From positions 62,001-126,000 of the forward strand of contig JALHMC010000002.1 in the NCBI GenBank assembly GCA_022844225.1: a stretch of DNA of 64,000 nt, read 5' to 3'. The DNA comes from Hyphomicrobiaceae bacterium. Its GTDB lineage: Bacteria > Pseudomonadota > Alphaproteobacteria > Rhizobiales > Hyphomicrobiaceae. Positions 45,859 to 61,066 of this stretch are shown here, piece after piece (positions within the stretch are counted from its first letter, which is position 1; every line of letters begins with the position of its first letter). The notes beneath the pieces are model-generated. The model was not told the DNA's origin. It did not search any database and saw only the letters and a program-made list of their open reading frames with translations. A program made the position numbers and the translations under genes.

Positions 45859-46230
45859 TCACTTCGGCCGCTTCGCACCATACTTGGAACGGCGCTGGCG
45901 ACGGTTGGCGACGCCCTGGGTATCAAGCACGCCACGAATGATGTGATAGCGAACGCCAGGAAGATCCTTCACGCGGCCGCCGCGGATCATCACCACCGAA
46001 TGCTCCTGGAGGTTATGGCCCTCACCAGGAATGTAGCCGATGACCTCAAAGCCATTCGTGAGACGAACCTTTGCAACCTTGCGAAGGGCCGAGTTCGGCT
46101 TCTTCGGAGTGGTCGTGTAAACACGCGTGCAAACGCCCCGCTTTTGCGGGCACGCCTCCATGGCGGGCACTTTGTTGCGCTCTGCAGGCCGCACGCGCGG
46201 CTTGCGGATCAACTGCTGAATGGTCGGCAT
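45859..46230 (-). CDS. rpsL: 30S ribosomal protein S12
   Basis: A 123-residue S12 controlling decoding. [21 protein letters not shown] carries the Lys42-Lys43 pair and [17 protein letters not shown] the second streptomycin-related lysine, both wild-type-like. First gene of the str operon, with a predicted promoter 230 nt upstream. Confidence 0.98.
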   Translation of the reverse strand: MPTIQQLIRKPRVRPAERNKVPAMEACPQKRGVCTRVYTTTPKKPNSALRKVAKVRLTNGFEVIGYIPGEGHNLQEHSVVMIRGGRVKDLPGVRYHIIRGVLDTQGVANRRQRRSKYGAKRPK

Positions 46231-46465
46231 GCGCCTAGTCCGCCCGGTACGCCATCCATAGGATGGCTTGTGCCAAACTTACCAGAGCCAAGCTCCCTCT
46301 TTTCGGGGGTGCCCAGCTCCGTGCACCAGAGGATCGCAAGCCGCTCAGCAGCTCAGCGATCGTGGTTCCGAATTTTACCCTGCTTGGATACGACAGTGTT
46401 TAGGCAATTTTCCCGGACTGGCTCAAATCCGTGCGGGGCCTACGACCTATCGTGAGAGTTGGCGG

Positions 46466-46494
46466 AACCTAGCCAGTTCCCAAGCAAAGGTCAA
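46466..46494 (-). promoter_or_regulatory. Predicted sigma-70 promoter of the str operon
   Basis: On the minus strand TTGACC (46494-46489), a 17-nt spacer and TAGGTT (46471-46466) make a good vegetative promoter. Transcription would start near 46459, leaving about 229 nt of leader before rpsL. Confidence 0.6.
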
Positions 46495-46570
46495 CAGCGA
46501 CACGGTACCCTTACGAAAAAAATGTTGCACCTGCGCGTAACGAAAGAAGGCGCTAAAGGTCCGCTCACGA

Positions 46571-46597
46571 AAACGGCCGCCCTTGAGGCGGCCGTTT
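46571..46597 (-). terminator. Intrinsic terminator after rpoC
   Basis: On the minus strand AAACGGCCGCC, loop TCAAG, GGCGGCCGTTT is an 11-bp stem followed by one more T, making TTTT. It is 28 nt after the rpoC stop and separates the rpl-rpo and str operons. Confidence 0.85.
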
Positions 46598-46624
46598 CCT
46601 AGGTCTCGGCTAGGGTCGAGGGCT

Positions 46625-50857
<4,233 letters not shown>

Positions 50858-50958
50858 CAGCTATCTCCCAAGGGTCGCCTCGGCTTCCAGCAAATTCAGG
50901 CGCAAAGTCCGGCGCTCAGGCGGGAGCACCGGACGGCCTCGTGTTGTAGACCCGCGCC

Positions 50959-53900
50959 TTACTCGGCAGCGGCGGGTGGCAATTGCGGACGTGCAACGCC
51001 CAACGGGTCATCATCGTCGGTGTCGATCGAAACCGGAGCTTCGCTGTCCACCAATTCGACGTTGAGACCCAGCGCGCGCATCTCCTTGACGAGAACATTG
51101 AAGCTTTCGGGAATGCCGGCCTCGAAGCTGTCGTCGCCGCGGACGATCGCTTCGTAGACCTTCGTGCGGCCCGCGACGTCATCGGACTTCACCGTCAGCA
51201 TCTCCTGCAGCGTATAGGCAGCGCCGTAAGCCTCGAGAGCCCACACCTCCATCTCGCCAAAGCGCTGACCACCGAACTGCGCCTTGCCGCCCAACGGCTG
51301 CTGGGTGACAAGACTGTAAGGACCGATCGACCGGGCGTGGATCTTGTCGTCGACAAGGTGGTGCAGCTTGAGCACGTACTTATAGCCGACGGTCACTTTC
51401 CGGTCGAACTGCTCGCCAGTACGCCCGTCCCGCAAGCTCACCTGTCCCGAGGAATCGAACCCGGCCAGCTTCAGCATGTCGACAATATTGCTCTCGCGTG
51501 CGCCATCGAACACCGGCGTCGCGATCGGCACGCCGTTGCGCATCTGGCGCGACAGACCGATCTTCTCTTCGTCGGTCAGCTGCTCGACCTCCTCGCGGTC
51601 TCCGTATATCCGCGAAAGCGCCTCGCGCACCGGCTTAGCGTCGCCCGAGGCATGATACTGCTCAAGCGCCTGGTCGATCACTCGGCCGAGTCCACGGCAG
51701 GCCCAGCCGAGATGGGTCTCTAGGATCTGGCCAACGTTCATTCGGCTAGGCACGCCGAGCGGGTTCAGAACGACGTCGACGTGCGTGCCATCCTCGAGGA
51801 ATGGCATGTCCTCGCATGGCACGATCCGCGAAACGACGCCCTTGTTTCCGTGACGGCCGGCCATCTTGTCGCCGGGCTGGATCTTCCGCTTCACGGCAAC
51901 GAAGACCTTGACCATCTTCATCACGCCGGGAGGCAGCTCATCGCCGCGCTGGAGTTTGTCGACCTTGTCGGCAAAGCGTTGCGTGAGGCCTTTTTTGGCC
52001 TCCTCGTACTGCTTCTGGATGGCCTCGACCGCGGCCATGGCCTTCTCGTCCTTAAGACCGATCTCCCACCACTGGCTGCGCGGGATCTCGCCCAGTACCG
52101 GCTCGTCGATGAAGGTGCCCTTGCGAGCGCCTTTCGGACCCTTGGCAACCTCCTGGCCCATCAAGCTGTCCTTGAGACGGCCGTAGACGTTGCGGTCCAG
52201 GATCTGGAGCTCGTCGTCGCGGTCCTTGGCGAGGCGCTCGATCTCCTCACGCTCGATCGCCATGGCGCGCTCGTCCTTCTCGACGCCATGCCGATTGAAA
52301 ACGCGCACCTCGACAATGGTGCCAGCGACACCCGGGGGTAGACGCAGAGAGGTGTCGCGAACGTCGGACGCCTTCTCACCGAAGATCGCGCGGAGGAGCT
52401 TCTCCTCCGGCGTCATCGGGCTCTCACCCTTCGGCGTGATCTTGCCGACGAGGATATCACCCGGCTGGACCTCTGCGCCGATGTAGACGATGCCGGCCTC
52501 GTCGAGGTTCTTCAGGGCTTCTTCCGAGACGTTCGGGATGTCGCGCGTGATTTCTTCAGGCCCGAGCTTGGTGTCGCGGGCCATCACCTCGAACTCCTCG
52601 ATGTGGATCGAGGTGAAGATATCCTCGGAGACGACTCGCTCTGAGAGCAAGATCGAATCCTCGAAGTTGTAACCCATCCACGGCATGAACGCGACGAGCA
52701 CATTCTTGCCGAGTGCCAGATCGCCGAGGTCGGTCGACGGACCATCTGCAATGATCTCGCCGGCATTGACCCGGTCGCCCACATTCACCAGAGGGCGCTG
52801 GTTGATACAGGTGTTCTGGTTCGAGCGCTGAAATTTGCGCAAGCGATAGATGTCGACTCCAGGCTTCGACGGATCTGTCTCGGCCGTAGCGCGCACGACG
52901 ATACGCGTGGCGTCTACCTGATCAACGACGCCAGTTCGACGAGCCGCGATGGCCGCACCGGAATCGCGGGCGACCACTTCCTCCATGCCGGTACCGACGA
53001 GAGGCGCTTCGGCCTTGATCAGCGGCACTGCCTGGCGCTGCATGTTCGAGCCCATGAGGGCGCGGTTCGCGTCATCGTTCTCGAGGAACGGAATGAGCGC
53101 TGCCGCCACCGACACGAGTTGCTTCGGCGACACGTCGATGTAATCGACCTTGTCGACCGGCACGAGCATCACGTCGCCTTGATAGCGGACCGTGACCAAA
53201 TCCTCAGTGAGGCGTCCCTCAGCATCGATCTGGGCGTTGGCCTGAGCGACGTGATGGCGCATCTCCTCCATGGCGGACAGGTAGTTTACGTCGTCCATCA
53301 ATCGCCCGTCCTTGACGCGGCGATAGGGGCTCTCGATGAAGCCGTACTTGTTCACTCGGGCGAACGTCGCCAGCGAGTTGATAAGACCGATGTTGGGGCC
53401 TTCGGGCGTCTCGATGGGGCAGATCCGACCATAGTGCGTGGGGTGAACGTCACGCACCTCGAAGCCGGCACGCTCGCGAGTCAGTCCGCCTGGCCCGAGA
53501 GCCGAGAGGCGACGCTTGTGCGTGATCTCGGAAAGCGGGTTGGTCTGATCCATGAATTGGCTAAGCTGGGAGGACCCGAAGAACTCGCGAACCGCCGCCG
53601 CCGCCGGCTTGGCGTTGATGAGGTCCTGGGGCATCACGGTATCGATGTCGACCGACGACATGCGCTCCTTGATGGCCCGTTCCATCCGCAGGAGACCGAT
53701 CCGGTACTGGTTCTCCATCAACTCGCCGACCGAGCGTACACGGCGGTTGCCAAGGTGATCGATGTCGTCGATCTCACCCTTACCATCGCGCAGATCGACC
53801 AAGGTCTTGACTACCGCGAGAATATCCTCGCTGCGCAAGACGCGGACGGTGTCCTCGCACTTCAGGTCGAGGCGCATATTCATCTTCACGCGACCGACCG

Positions 53901-55119
53901 CAGAAAGATCGTAGCGCTCGGAGTCGAAGAGCAAGCCATGAAACAAGGCCTCGCCGGCCTCAAGCGTCGGCGGCTCGCCAGGACGCATGACCCGGTAAAT
54001 GTCGAGCAGCGCCTCTTCGCGATTAGAATTCTTGTCGATCGCAAGCGTGTTGCGGATGTAGCCGCCAATAGTCACATGATCGATATCGAGCACGGGGAAC
54101 GATTTGACACCCGTTTCCTCGAGCACCGCGATGAGCTTGGCGTCCAACTCGTCTCCGGCTTCGCCGTAAATGCGGCCGTCCTCGAGATTGACGATGTCCT
54201 CGGCGAGATAGCGCCCCGTCAATTCTTCGGTGCCGACAAGGATCTGGCTGAGGCCCGATTCACCGAGTTCGCGCGCACGACGCGCCGAGATCTTCTCACC
54301 TGCCTTGGCGACGACCTCTCCGGAGCGCGCGTCGACGAGATCGGTGGCGGGCGTCACGCCGCGCATCTTGTCTGCGCGAAACGGCATGGTCCAGCCGGTC
54401 TTCGCCCGCGCGACGTGCACCGACGAATAGAACGTCGAAAGGATCTGCTCGTCGTCGAGGCCCAGCGCATAAAGCAGCGTGGTGACAGGGAGCTTCCGCT
54501 TCCTGTCGATGCGCACGTAGACGTTGTCCTTGGCATCGAACTCGAAATCGAGCCACGAGCCGCGGTACGGAATGATGCGAGCCGCAAACAACAGCTTACC
54601 CGAGGCGTGGGTCCGACCACGATCGTGGTCGAAGAAGACGCCCGGCGAACGATGCATCTGCGAGACGATGACCCGCTCGGTGCCGTTGATCACGAACGTG
54701 CCGTTCGAGGTCATGAACGGCATGTCGCCCATGTAGACGTCCTGCTCCTTGACGTCCTTGATGGACTTCGAGCCGGTCTCCTCGTTCACATCGAACACGA
54801 TCAGGCGCAGCTTCACCTTCAGCGGCGCGGCAAAAGTCATGTCGCGCTGCTGACACTCATCGACGTCGAATTTCGGCGGCTCGAACTCGTAGCGGACAAA
54901 CTCAAGCGTCGATTTGCCCGAGAAATCCGAAATCGGGAAGACGGACTTGAACACGGCCTGCAGGCCGTGGTCGGGGCGACCGCCCGGCGGCTCTTTGACC
55001 ATAAGGAAGTCGTCGTAGGAACTTTTCTGAACCTCGATGAGGTTCGGCATCACTGCCACCTCGCCGAGAGAGCCGAACTTCCTGCGGATTCGCGTCCTGC
55101 CGGTGAACGTGTGAGCCAT
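50959..55119 (-). CDS. rpoB: DNA-directed RNA polymerase subunit beta
   Basis: A 1,386-residue beta subunit. The rifampicin region reads wild-type-like ([30 protein letters not shown]), and [26 protein letters not shown] and [24 protein letters not shown] are present. ATG 55119 gives [15 protein letters not shown]; the frame upstream is not homologous. It ends in a Leu/Pro tail before rpoC. It follows rplL across a 216-nt gap with a strong hairpin. Confidence 0.98.
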   Translation of the reverse strand: MAHTFTGRTRIRRKFGSLGEVAVMPNLIEVQKSSYDDFLMVKEPPGGRPDHGLQAVFKSVFPISDFSGKSTLEFVRYEFEPPKFDVDECQQRDMTFAAPLKVKLRLIVFDVNEETGSKSIKDVKEQDVYMGDMPFMTSNGTFVINGTERVIVSQMHRSPGVFFDHDRGRTHASGKLLFAARIIPYRGSWLDFEFDAKDNVYVRIDRKRKLPVTTLLYALGLDDEQILSTFYSSVHVARAKTGWTMPFRADKMRGVTPATDLVDARSGEVVAKAGEKISARRARELGESGLSQILVGTEELTGRYLAEDIVNLEDGRIYGEAGDELDAKLIAVLEETGVKSFPVLDIDHVTIGGYIRNTLAIDKNSNREEALLDIYRVMRPGEPPTLEAGEALFHGLLFDSERYDLSAVGRVKMNMRLDLKCEDTVRVLRSEDILAVVKTLVDLRDGKGEIDDIDHLGNRRVRSVGELMENQYRIGLLRMERAIKERMSSVDIDTVMPQDLINAKPAAAAVREFFGSSQLSQFMDQTNPLSEITHKRRLSALGPGGLTRERAGFEVRDVHPTHYGRICPIETPEGPNIGLINSLATFARVNKYGFIESPYRRVKDGRLMDDVNYLSAMEEMRHHVAQANAQIDAEGRLTEDLVTVRYQGDVMLVPVDKVDYIDVSPKQLVSVAAALIPFLENDDANRALMGSNMQRQAVPLIKAEAPLVGTGMEEVVARDSGAAIAARRTGVVDQVDATRIVVRATAETDPSKPGVDIYRLRKFQRSNQNTCINQRPLVNVGDRVNAGEIIADGPSTDLGDLALGKNVLVAFMPWMGYNFEDSILLSERVVSEDIFTSIHIEEFEVMARDTKLGPEEITRDIPNVSEEALKNLDEAGIVYIGAEVQPGDILVGKITPKGESPMTPEEKLLRAIFGEKASDVRDTSLRLPPGVAGTIVEVRVFNRHGVEKDERAMAIEREEIERLAKDRDDELQILDRNVYGRLKDSLMGQEVAKGPKGARKGTFIDEPVLGEIPRSQWWEIGLKDEKAMAAVEAIQKQYEEAKKGLTQRFADKVDKLQRGDELPPGVMKMVKVFVAVKRKIQPGDKMAGRHGNKGVVSRIVPCEDMPFLEDGTHVDVVLNPLGVPSRMNVGQILETHLGWACRGLGRVIDQALEQYHASGDAKPVREALSRIYGDREEVEQLTDEEKIGLSRQMRNGVPIATPVFDGARESNIVDMLKLAGFDSSGQVSLRDGRTGEQFDRKVTVGYKYVLKLHHLVDDKIHARSIGPYSLVTQQPLGGKAQFGGQRFGEMEVWALEAYGAAYTLQEMLTVKSDDVAGRTKVYEAIVRGDDSFEAGIPESFNVLVKEMRALGLNVELVDSEAPVSIDTDDDDPLGVARPQLPPAAAE

Positions 55120-55294
55120 GTCCACTCCTTCCTGGTGAGAAGACAATGAGCAGTCGGTGAGCGGCAATTGAAGTCCGTGGCACTTGAGCTGGACGACTGC
55201 CGTACCGGATCTGCCCGTTGTCTCCTGTTGACCGTGCATTTTCGCCTGACGGCTTGCCAGTGGCCTCGAGAAGGCCTCGGGGAAGACGTCAGAT

Positions 55295-55325
55295 GCCCTC
55301 TCCCCGGATGCTGCGGGGAGAGGGC
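55295..55325 (-). terminator. 12-bp hairpin between rplL and rpoB (attenuator candidate)
   Basis: GCCCTCTCCCCG and CGGGGAGAGGGC form a perfect 12-bp stem with a 7-nt loop, 10 nt after the rplL stop. There is no T tract. In E. coli a partial terminator in the same place lowers rpoBC relative to rplJL, so it is a good candidate for attenuation or an RNase III site. Confidence 0.6.
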
Positions 55326-55335
55326 CGACTCGTTG

Positions 55336-55716
55336 TTACTTCACTTCGACCTTGGCGCCGGCGTCCTCGAGCTGCTTCTTCATCTTCGCAGCATCGTCCT
55401 TCGAGACGCCTTCCTTCACGGCCTTGCCGCCAGCCTCGACGAGATCCTTCGCTTCCTTGAGGCCCAGACCGGTGATGGCGCGGACTTCCTTGATGACGTT
55501 GATCTTCTTGTCACCCGCGGCCACGAGGATCACGGTGAACTCGGTCTGCTCCTCGACGGGGGCGGCGGCAGCACCGCCAGCGGCGGGAGCGGCAACGGCA
55601 ACAGCGGCCGCGGCGGCGGACACGCCCCACTTCTCCTCGAGCATCTTGATCAGCTCGGAAGCCTCGATAATGGTCAGCTGGGAGAGGTCGTCAGCGATCT
55701 TGGAAAGGTCAGCCAT
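55336..55716 (-). CDS. rplL: 50S ribosomal protein L7/L12
   Basis: A 126-residue stalk protein that recruits translational GTPases. N-terminal dimer helix ([23 protein letters not shown]), an Ala/Gly/Pro hinge (residues about 35-56) and C-terminal domain with [36 protein letters not shown]. Follows rplJ by 69 nt. Confidence 0.98.
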   Translation of the reverse strand: MADLSKIADDLSQLTIIEASELIKMLEEKWGVSAAAAAVAVAAPAAGGAAAAPVEEQTEFTVILVAAGDKKINVIKEVRAITGLGLKEAKDLVEAGGKAVKEGVSKDDAAKMKKQLEDAGAKVEVK

Positions 55717-55785
55717 CTTAGTTCATCCTGTTGGTTCGAGCGCTTGGCTCTGATGTTGTGCTTTGCTGGTCGTGGGCGTGGCAGC

Positions 55786-56316
55786 TCAGGCCGCCTCCTG
55801 CCCACCACCTTCCTTGTCGATACGCGCCTTGAGCAGGCGCGCGAGCGCCGATCCCGGCTCGTTGATCGTGCGCACGAGCTTGGCAGCGGGTGCCTGGAGC
55901 ATTCCCAGGATCTGGCCCCTCAGCTCGTCGAGCGACGGCAGGTCAGCCAGTGCCTTGACACCATTGGCATCGAGGACGGTCTTGCCCATCGCGCCGCCGA
56001 GGATGACGAGCTTTTCGTTCTCCTTGGCATAGGCAATGGCCGTCTTCGCCGCTGCAACCGGGTCCTTCGAATAGGCCAAGATCGTCGGCCCCTTCAAAAG
56101 TCCCTTGATTCCCTCGGCGTCGGTCCCATCCAGCGCCAGAGCGACAAGCTTGTTCTTGGCCACCTTCACCGTTCCGCCAGCCGCCTTGACGCGGTTGCGA
56201 AACTCAGCTGATTGGGCGGCCACCAAGCCGTTGTTGCGCGCCACCACAATCACGCCCGTATCCTTGAGCATGTCGTGAAGCGCTGCGACGAGCTCACGTT
56301 TCGCGGCTCTGTCCAC
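55786..56316 (-). CDS. rplJ: 50S ribosomal protein L10
   Basis: A 176-residue L10, base of the L7/L12 stalk, with AAKRELVAALHDMLKDTGVIVVARNNGLVAAQSAEFRNRVKAAG and the C-terminal helix ALARLLKARI that binds L12 dimers. In E. coli L10-L12 represses its own leader; a 393-nt gap upstream fits such a leader. Confidence 0.97.
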   Translation of the reverse strand: MDRAAKRELVAALHDMLKDTGVIVVARNNGLVAAQSAEFRNRVKAAGGTVKVAKNKLVALALDGTDAEGIKGLLKGPTILAYSKDPVAAAKTAIAYAKENEKLVILGGAMGKTVLDANGVKALADLPSLDELRGQILGMLQAPAAKLVRTINEPGSALARLLKARIDKEGGGQEAA

Positions 56317-56709
56317 TCGTTCCTACTCCTTCGTTCGCGGCTGCCTCGGAAAGGCCGCCTCTCGGTTGCACCATGCCGCTCGTCGCCGGGCGAAGTGCCC
56401 AGCACCTGCGCGGCAGCTCGGTTCCTGTCCGCCCACACCCGGCGTCCCGATCAGGACTGGGGCACGGTGCGACCCGAAGAGGCTCAAACCGCTCCCTCGA
56501 CGACGGCCGTTGCCGCGCGCCCAGGTTTCGATCCGTCTCCCGTCTCCTGCAGGCCCTTTCGGTTCAAGCCACCCGGCGGGCGGCACCTACAGTCTCGGAC
56601 AGGGTTTCGGGGAGACGGCTGAAGCCGGCTCCCCTTCCGGACCGCGAGGCCCGGATCTCGTCTACCACTCCCGCGCAACACGGCCACAGGGCCAAGCGGC
56701 GGGCTTCGC
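56317..56709 (-). other. 393-bp rplJ leader region
   Basis: The gap between rplA and rplJ on the minus strand has the place and size of the L10 leader known from other bacteria. It is GC-rich with several possible short stems (for example TCCGG..CCGGA near 56635-56660), but I cannot assign the L10-binding fold or a promoter. No credible protein is encoded. Confidence 0.45.
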
Positions 56710-57453
56710 TCAGATCATCCCGGCTTGCCCACCCACGGACGCCTGGTCGACCTTCAAGCCGGGTCCCTGCGTCGATGTGAGCGAAATCTTCTTCACGTAC
56801 GTCCCTTTCGAGCCAGGGGGCTTGGCACGGACGACGGCATCAACGAACGCTCGGATATTCTCGATGAGCGCCGCATCGCCGAAACTCGCTTTGCCGACAC
56901 CGGCATGAATCACTCCGGCCTTCTCGACCCGAAACTCGACAGCTCCGCCCTTGGCTCCCGCCACGGCGTTGGCTATGTCCATCGTCACCGTGCCAACTCG
57001 AGGGTTGGGCATCAGCCCGCGTGGGCCAAGTATCTTTCCGAGCCGCCCCACCAGACCCATCATGTCAGGAGTCGCGATGCATCGATCAAAGTTCAGAACG
57101 CCTTTCTGGACCTGCTCGACGAGATCCTCTGCGCCCACGATGTCGGCTCCAGCAGCACGGGCCTCGTCGGCCTTGGGTCCGCGGGCGAAGACTGCGACGC
57201 GCAGCGTGCGCCCGGAGCCATTCGGCAACAAGCAGACACCACGCACAACCTGATCCGCATGCTTGGGGTCCACACCCAAGTTCATCGCGATCTCGATGGT
57301 CTCGTCGAACTTGGCCTTCGAGCGCTCCTTGACCAACTTGACCGCCTGGTCGATCGGGTAGGCCTTGTTCCGGTCGATGCCTTCGTTAAGGGCAAAGAGG
57401 CGCTTACCGCCAGCGACGCGCGTCGCCTTCACCTTCTCGGGTGCGATTGCCAT
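56710..57453 (-). CDS. rplA: 50S ribosomal protein L1
   Basis: A 247-residue L1 of the mobile stalk with [34 protein letters not shown] and [18 protein letters not shown]. The C terminus ([21 protein letters not shown]) is about ten residues longer than usual. In E. coli it represses the rplK-rplA mRNA. It starts 5 nt after rplK. Confidence 0.98.
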   Translation of the reverse strand: MAIAPEKVKATRVAGGKRLFALNEGIDRNKAYPIDQAVKLVKERSKAKFDETIEIAMNLGVDPKHADQVVRGVCLLPNGSGRTLRVAVFARGPKADEARAAGADIVGAEDLVEQVQKGVLNFDRCIATPDMMGLVGRLGKILGPRGLMPNPRVGTVTMDIANAVAGAKGGAVEFRVEKAGVIHAGVGKASFGDAALIENIRAFVDAVVRAKPPGSKGTYVKKISLTSTQGPGLKVDQASVGGQAGMI

Positions 57454-57458
57454 GATCG

Positions 57459-57905
57459 TTACTCCGTCACCCTGAGGCCCATAGAGCGGGCGGAGCCGGC
57501 GAGCGTGCGCGCAGCGGCATCGATGTCGTTGGTGTTCATATCTTTCAGCTTCTGCCCCGCGATTTCACGGAGCTGTGCCATGCTGATCTCGCCAGCAGAC
57601 GCGCGCCCCGGCTCCTTCGAGCCCGAGCCCGGCTTGCCAGTGGGCTTGAGGCCCGCTGCCTTCTTGATCAGGAAGGTAGCGGGAGGCATGCGCATCTCGA
57701 ACGTGAAAGAGCGGTCGGAAAAGACCGTGATCTTCACCGGGATCGGCGTGCCCTGCTCCATGTCCTTGGTCTTGGCGTTGAAGGACTTGCAGAACTCCAT
57801 AATGTTGACGCCGCGCTGACCGAGCGCCGGTCCAATGGGTGGCGCAGGATTGGCTGCCCCCGCTGGCACCTGTAGGTTGATGTAGCCGTCGATCTTCTTT
57901 GCCAT
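57459..57905 (-). CDS. rplK: 50S ribosomal protein L11
   Basis: A 148-residue L11 with [40 protein letters not shown] and [27 protein letters not shown]. It binds the GTPase-associated centre of 23S rRNA. Coupled with rplA. Confidence 0.98.
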   Translation of the reverse strand: MAKKIDGYINLQVPAGAANPAPPIGPALGQRGVNIMEFCKSFNAKTKDMEQGTPIPVKITVFSDRSFTFEMRMPPATFLIKKAAGLKPTGKPGSGSKEPGRASAGEISMAQLREIAGQKLKDMNTNDIDAAARTLAGSARSMGLRVTE

Positions 57906-57943
57906 CTCGTTCCCCTGGCCACACTATCGGTGGCTTGGTTGAC

Positions 57944-57961
57944 GGGGAGGACCCCCTCCCC
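57944..57961 (-). terminator. Hairpin between nusG and rplK
   Basis: GGGGAGG, loop, CCTCCCC is a 7-bp stem with a 4-nt loop in the 189-nt nusG-rplK gap. No T tract follows; partial termination or an L11-operon leader element are both possible. Confidence 0.35.
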
Positions 57962-58094
57962 AGGGTTAGCGGTCAACGGGCTGGCTGGCCCTCCCGCATC
58001 GGAACCGCCTTTTGCACCCAGGGCGCGCAAGGCAGGGCCGAACTCATCAATGGTAAGCTCTCACTCACCACCACGTCTCTTGGCGCACCACTCG

Positions 58095-58631
58095 TCAGCT
58101 CGCCACTTTCTCGACTTGCCCGAACTCGAGGTCAACGCGCGTCGGCCGGCCGAAGATCATCACTGCCACCTTGAGGCGCGAACGTTCCTCGTCGACCTCC
58201 TCGACCTGGCCGCTGAACGACGCAAACGGGCCATCCGAGACCTTGACCTGCTCGCCGATCTCATAGCTGACAGACGGCTTGGGTCGCTCGACGCCCTCCT
58301 TGACCTGATTGAGGATGCGCATCGCCTCATCCTCGGAAATCGGGGTCGCCTTATTTTCAGCGCCCAGAAAGCCGGTGACTTTCGGGGTATTCTTGATGAG
58401 CAGGAAACCCTGGTCCGTCATCTCCATTTTGACCAGGACATAGCTCGGAAACAACTTGCGCTCGGAGTGGACCTTTCGACCTCGTCGAACCTCGATCACA
58501 TCCTCCGAAGGCACCAAGACCTCGTCGAACAAGTGACCAAGATTGGCCGCCTTGGCTCGCTCCTTGATGGATTCCGCCACCTTCTTCTCGAAATTCGAGT
58601 AGGCGTGCACAATGTACCAGCGCTTCGCCAT
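58095..58631 (-). CDS. nusG: Transcription termination/antitermination protein NusG
   Basis: A 178-residue NusG with KRWYIVHAYSNFEKKVAESI (NGN domain) and a C-terminal KOW domain with EQVKVSDGPFASFSGQVEEVDEERSRLKV. It couples RNA polymerase with ribosomes and Rho. ATG 58631 gives the family start. Downstream of secE by 124 nt. Confidence 0.97.
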   Translation of the reverse strand: MAKRWYIVHAYSNFEKKVAESIKERAKAANLGHLFDEVLVPSEDVIEVRRGRKVHSERKLFPSYVLVKMEMTDQGFLLIKNTPKVTGFLGAENKATPISEDEAMRILNQVKEGVERPKPSVSYEIGEQVKVSDGPFASFSGQVEEVDEERSRLKVAVMIFGRPTRVDLEFGQVEKVAS

Positions 58632-58755
58632 GTTGCTCTCTTCTCTCGCCTTTCCAAGAAGCGCGATGTGGGCGCCGCCAAACAACCAAATCCGGCTTCG
58701 GGTGATCGGTATCCCCGCGCGGCATCCTCGAACTGCGAGGCCGCGACCAATGGGC

Positions 58756-58950
58756 CTACCGGCCTATCCCAAGCACCCATTTGACACCCGTACCGATGAT
58801 CAAGTCGGCGACGGTGAAGAATGCAGCAGCCAACGCCACCATGATGAGCACCATTATGGTCGTGACCCAAACCTCCTTCCAAGTCGGCCAGGTCACCTTT
58901 GCGACCTCTTGCCGAACCTCCTGCAGGAATTGGAACGGGTTCATCGCCAT
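58756..58950 (-). CDS. secE: Preprotein translocase subunit SecE
   Basis: A 64-residue single-helix SecE: NPFQFLQEVRQEVAKVTWPTWKEVW (amphipathic surface helix) then TTIMVLIMVALAAAFFTVADLII (membrane helix). ATG 58950 is closest to GGAAG; ATG 58944 two codons later is possible. It works with SecY, also in this window. Located between tRNA-Trp and nusG as usual in alphaproteobacteria. Confidence 0.95.
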   Translation of the reverse strand: MAMNPFQFLQEVRQEVAKVTWPTWKEVWVTTIMVLIMVALAAAFFTVADLIIGTGVKWVLGIGR

Positions 58951-59065
58951 CTGCTTCCACCCTTGGGCCCCGCAGGCGAGTCCTGCTCGCCGTGAGACCA
59001 AAATTGCTCGCTTCGACCGCCGCGCGACATCCCAACACCAGACGCCCACTCCCCAACAGAGAGAA

Positions 59066-59141
59066 TGGCAGGGGCGGAGGGGCTCGAACCCCCAACCTTC
59101 GGTTTTGGAGACCGACGCTCTACCAATTGAGCTACACCCCT
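59066..59141 (-). tRNA. tRNA-Trp (CCA anticodon)
   Basis: The minus strand forms a 76-nt cloverleaf. Acceptor AGGGGTG pairs with CGCCCCT, discriminator G is followed by an encoded CCA. The D-arm is GCTCAATTGGTAGAGC, the anticodon loop is CTCCAAA with CCA, and the T-arm is GGGGGTTCGAGCCCCT. It is cotranscribed with secE-nusG, the typical alphaproteobacterial order. Confidence 0.98.
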
Positions 59142-59436
59142 CGAGATGCCGGCTAAACCCAGCACCCACTGCTTGCCGCCCCCATTCCATTGAAAAAGAA
59201 CGGGAAAATCCTCGCACGAGATCCCAACAACCGATGCGGACGGCGTTGCGTTGCCCGGAGATTGTCCTTAGGCCGCGCCACCCATCCTCATTGATGCCTG
59301 TTGATCGAGCGGTCCTTATAGAGCCGCATTTCATGCTGCACAAGCGAAAATCAACAATTAAATCTTGACAGCAGAACAGCCGCCACGAGTCAGCGTCACA
59401 TCCAAAATTCAACGTAGGCACGCGATGGCTCGTCAA
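59142..59436 (-). other. Intergenic region upstream of tRNA-Trp
   Basis: This 295-nt gap between ybjQ-like and tRNA-Trp contains the predicted promoter at 59315-59343 and otherwise no recognisable gene. Confidence 0.6.
59315..59343 (-). promoter_or_regulatory. Predicted promoter of tRNA-Trp-secE-nusG
   Basis: On the minus strand TTGTGC (59343-59338), a 17-nt spacer and TATAAG (59320-59315) resemble a sigma-70 promoter. Start near 59308 would place the tRNA about 167 nt downstream. Confidence 0.5.
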
Positions 59437-59778
59437 CTAAGCGCGGCTGGACGCGTGGTGTTCAATCTCTACCACAACCGCTGTCCCATAGGCGAGGACC
59501 TCGGTCACGCCAGCGTTAATCTCGTTGGCGTCGTAGCGCAGCGCCAACACTGCGTTGGCGCCCAATTCGCGTGCATGAGCCAGGAGCGCCTCATGTGCGT
59601 CGTGCCGAGCATCTTCGGCCAGCTTCGTGTAGATGGTGATGTTACCGCCGCGGATGGTCTGCAGGAAAGCTCCGAAACCCGCGATTATGTTTCGTGAACG
59701 GACCACAATGCCGCGGGCAACACCCAGATGGCGGACGATGCGGTAACCGGCGAGGTCGTTGGTCGTGGTGACGAGCAT
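59437..59778 (-). CDS. YbjQ/UPF0145 family protein
   Basis: A 113-residue YbjQ-like protein (heavy-metal-binding-domain family by fold, function not established). The patterns [45 protein letters not shown] and AYGTAVVVE match the family. The ATG at 59778 is used. It is located between tuf copy 2 and tRNA-Trp, where usually no gene lies. Possible cotranscription with tuf. Confidence 0.85.
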   Translation of the reverse strand: MLVTTTNDLAGYRIVRHLGVARGIVVRSRNIIAGFGAFLQTIRGGNITIYTKLAEDARHDAHEALLAHARELGANAVLALRYDANEINAGVTEVLAYGTAVVVEIEHHASSRA

Positions 59779-59814
59779 GGACTGACTTACCTCGCCGGCC
59801 GGACACACCATGAT

Positions 59815-59848
59815 GCCAAGAGGCGCCTGGATGTGGGCGCCTCTTGGC
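59815..59848 (-). terminator. 13-bp hairpin after tuf copy 2
   Basis: Same perfect 13-nt inverted arms and 8-nt loop as after tuf copy 1, 9 nt beyond the stop. No T tract, so ybjQ may still be reached by readthrough. Confidence 0.65.
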
Positions 59849-59857
59849 TGTCTGTGT

Positions 59858-61066
59858 CTACTCGACGATCTTGGTGACGACGCCGGCACCGACGGTGCGG
59901 CCGCCCTCGCGGATCGCGAACCGAACCTTCTCCTCCATCGCGATCGGCTGGATCAGCTCAACCGCAAACTCAGCGTTGTCGCCCGGCATCACCATCTCCG
60001 TGCCTTCCTTCAACGTCACCACCCCCGTCACGTCCGTCGTACGGAAGTAAAACTGCGGCCGGTAGTTGTTGAAGAACGGCGTGTGACGGCCACCTTCCTC
60101 CTTCGTCAGGATGTAGGCCTCCGCCATGAACTTCTTGTGAGGCTTCACAGAACCCGGCTTGCACAGCACCTGACCGCGCTCGACGGCTTCCTTGTCGATG
60201 CCGCGAAGCAGGCAACCCACGTTGTCGCCGGCCTCGCCACGGTCCAGAAGCTTCCGGAACATCTCGACGCCCGTCACGATCGTCTTCTGCGTATCGCGAA
60301 GACCGACGATCTCGGCTTCCTCGCCAACCTTGATCACACCGCGCTCGATCCGGCCCGTCACAACCGTGCCACGACCCGAAATCGAGAAAACGTCCTCGAT
60401 CGGCAGTAGGAACGGCTGGTCGATCGGACGCTCAGGGAGAGGGATGTACGTGTCGAGAGCGTCATACAGCTTGATGATCGCCTCGTCCGCAAGAGGACCC
60501 TTCTCGCCGTTCAGAGCCTTGATCGCAGCACCCCGGATCACAGGAACGTCGTCGCCCGGGAACTGGTACTGCTTCAGAAGCTCCCGAACCTCCAGCTCGA
60601 CCAGGTCCAGAAGCTCCTCGTCGTCAACGACGTCGCACTTGTTCAGAAACACAACCACGTACGGGACGCCAACCTGACGAGCCAGAAGAATGTGCTCGCG
60701 AGTCTGAGGCATCGGACCGTCAACCGCGGAAACCACGAGAATCGCACCGTCCATCTGCGCCGCACCCGTGATCATGTTCTTCACATAATCAGCGTGACCA
60801 GGGCAGTCCACGTGCGCGTAGTGACGGTTCGGCGTCGCGTACTCAACGTGGCTCGTCGCAATCGTCAGGATCTTCGTCGGATCACGACGCCCCTGGCTCT
60901 CAGATGCCTTCGCAACCTCGTCATACGCGATCGCTGTCTTCGTCCAACCACGGTCAGCAGACACCTTCGTCAGAGCAGCCGTCAGCGTCGTCTTGCCGTG
61001 GTCAACGTGACCGATCGTGCCCACATTGCAGTGAGGCTTGTTACGATCGAATTTCTCCTTGGCCAT
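59858..61066 (-). CDS. tuf: Elongation factor Tu, copy 2, with variant switch I
   Basis: 402 residues, the same protein as copy 1, including the longer switch I with [17 protein letters not shown] in place of the standard RGITI element. GTP-binding motifs [13 protein letters not shown] and NKCD are intact. It has its own upstream region of 335 nt, so the two identical genes are differently controlled: copy 1 with the str operon, copy 2 from its own promoter and followed by ybjQ. Copies of tuf are commonly kept identical by gene conversion. Confidence 0.97.
   Translation of the reverse strand: MAKEKFDRNKPHCNVGTIGHVDHGKTTLTAALTKVSADRGWTKTAIAYDEVAKASESQGRRDPTKILTIATSHVEYATPNRHYAHVDCPGHADYVKNMITGAAQMDGAILVVSAVDGPMPQTREHILLARQVGVPYVVVFLNKCDVVDDEELLDLVELEVRELLKQYQFPGDDVPVIRGAAIKALNGEKGPLADEAIIKLYDALDTYIPLPERPIDQPFLLPIEDVFSISGRGTVVTGRIERGVIKVGEEAEIVGLRDTQKTIVTGVEMFRKLLDRGEAGDNVGCLLRGIDKEAVERGQVLCKPGSVKPHKKFMAEAYILTKEEGGRHTPFFNNYRPQFYFRTTDVTGVVTLKEGTEMVMPGDNAEFAVELIQPIAMEEKVRFAIREGGRTVGAGVVTKIVE

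Larger units (their letters stand above)
46231..46624 (-). other. 394-bp rpoC-rpsL intergenic region
   Basis: It carries the rpoC terminator (46571-46597), the predicted str promoter (46466-46494) and a long rpsL leader of about 230 nt. No credible protein is encoded. Confidence 0.7.

Noticed and set aside
53119..55149. Long plus-strand open frame opposite rpoB
   Set aside because: Antisense shadow of rpoB codons; composition rich in His/Arg/Asp with no family signature.
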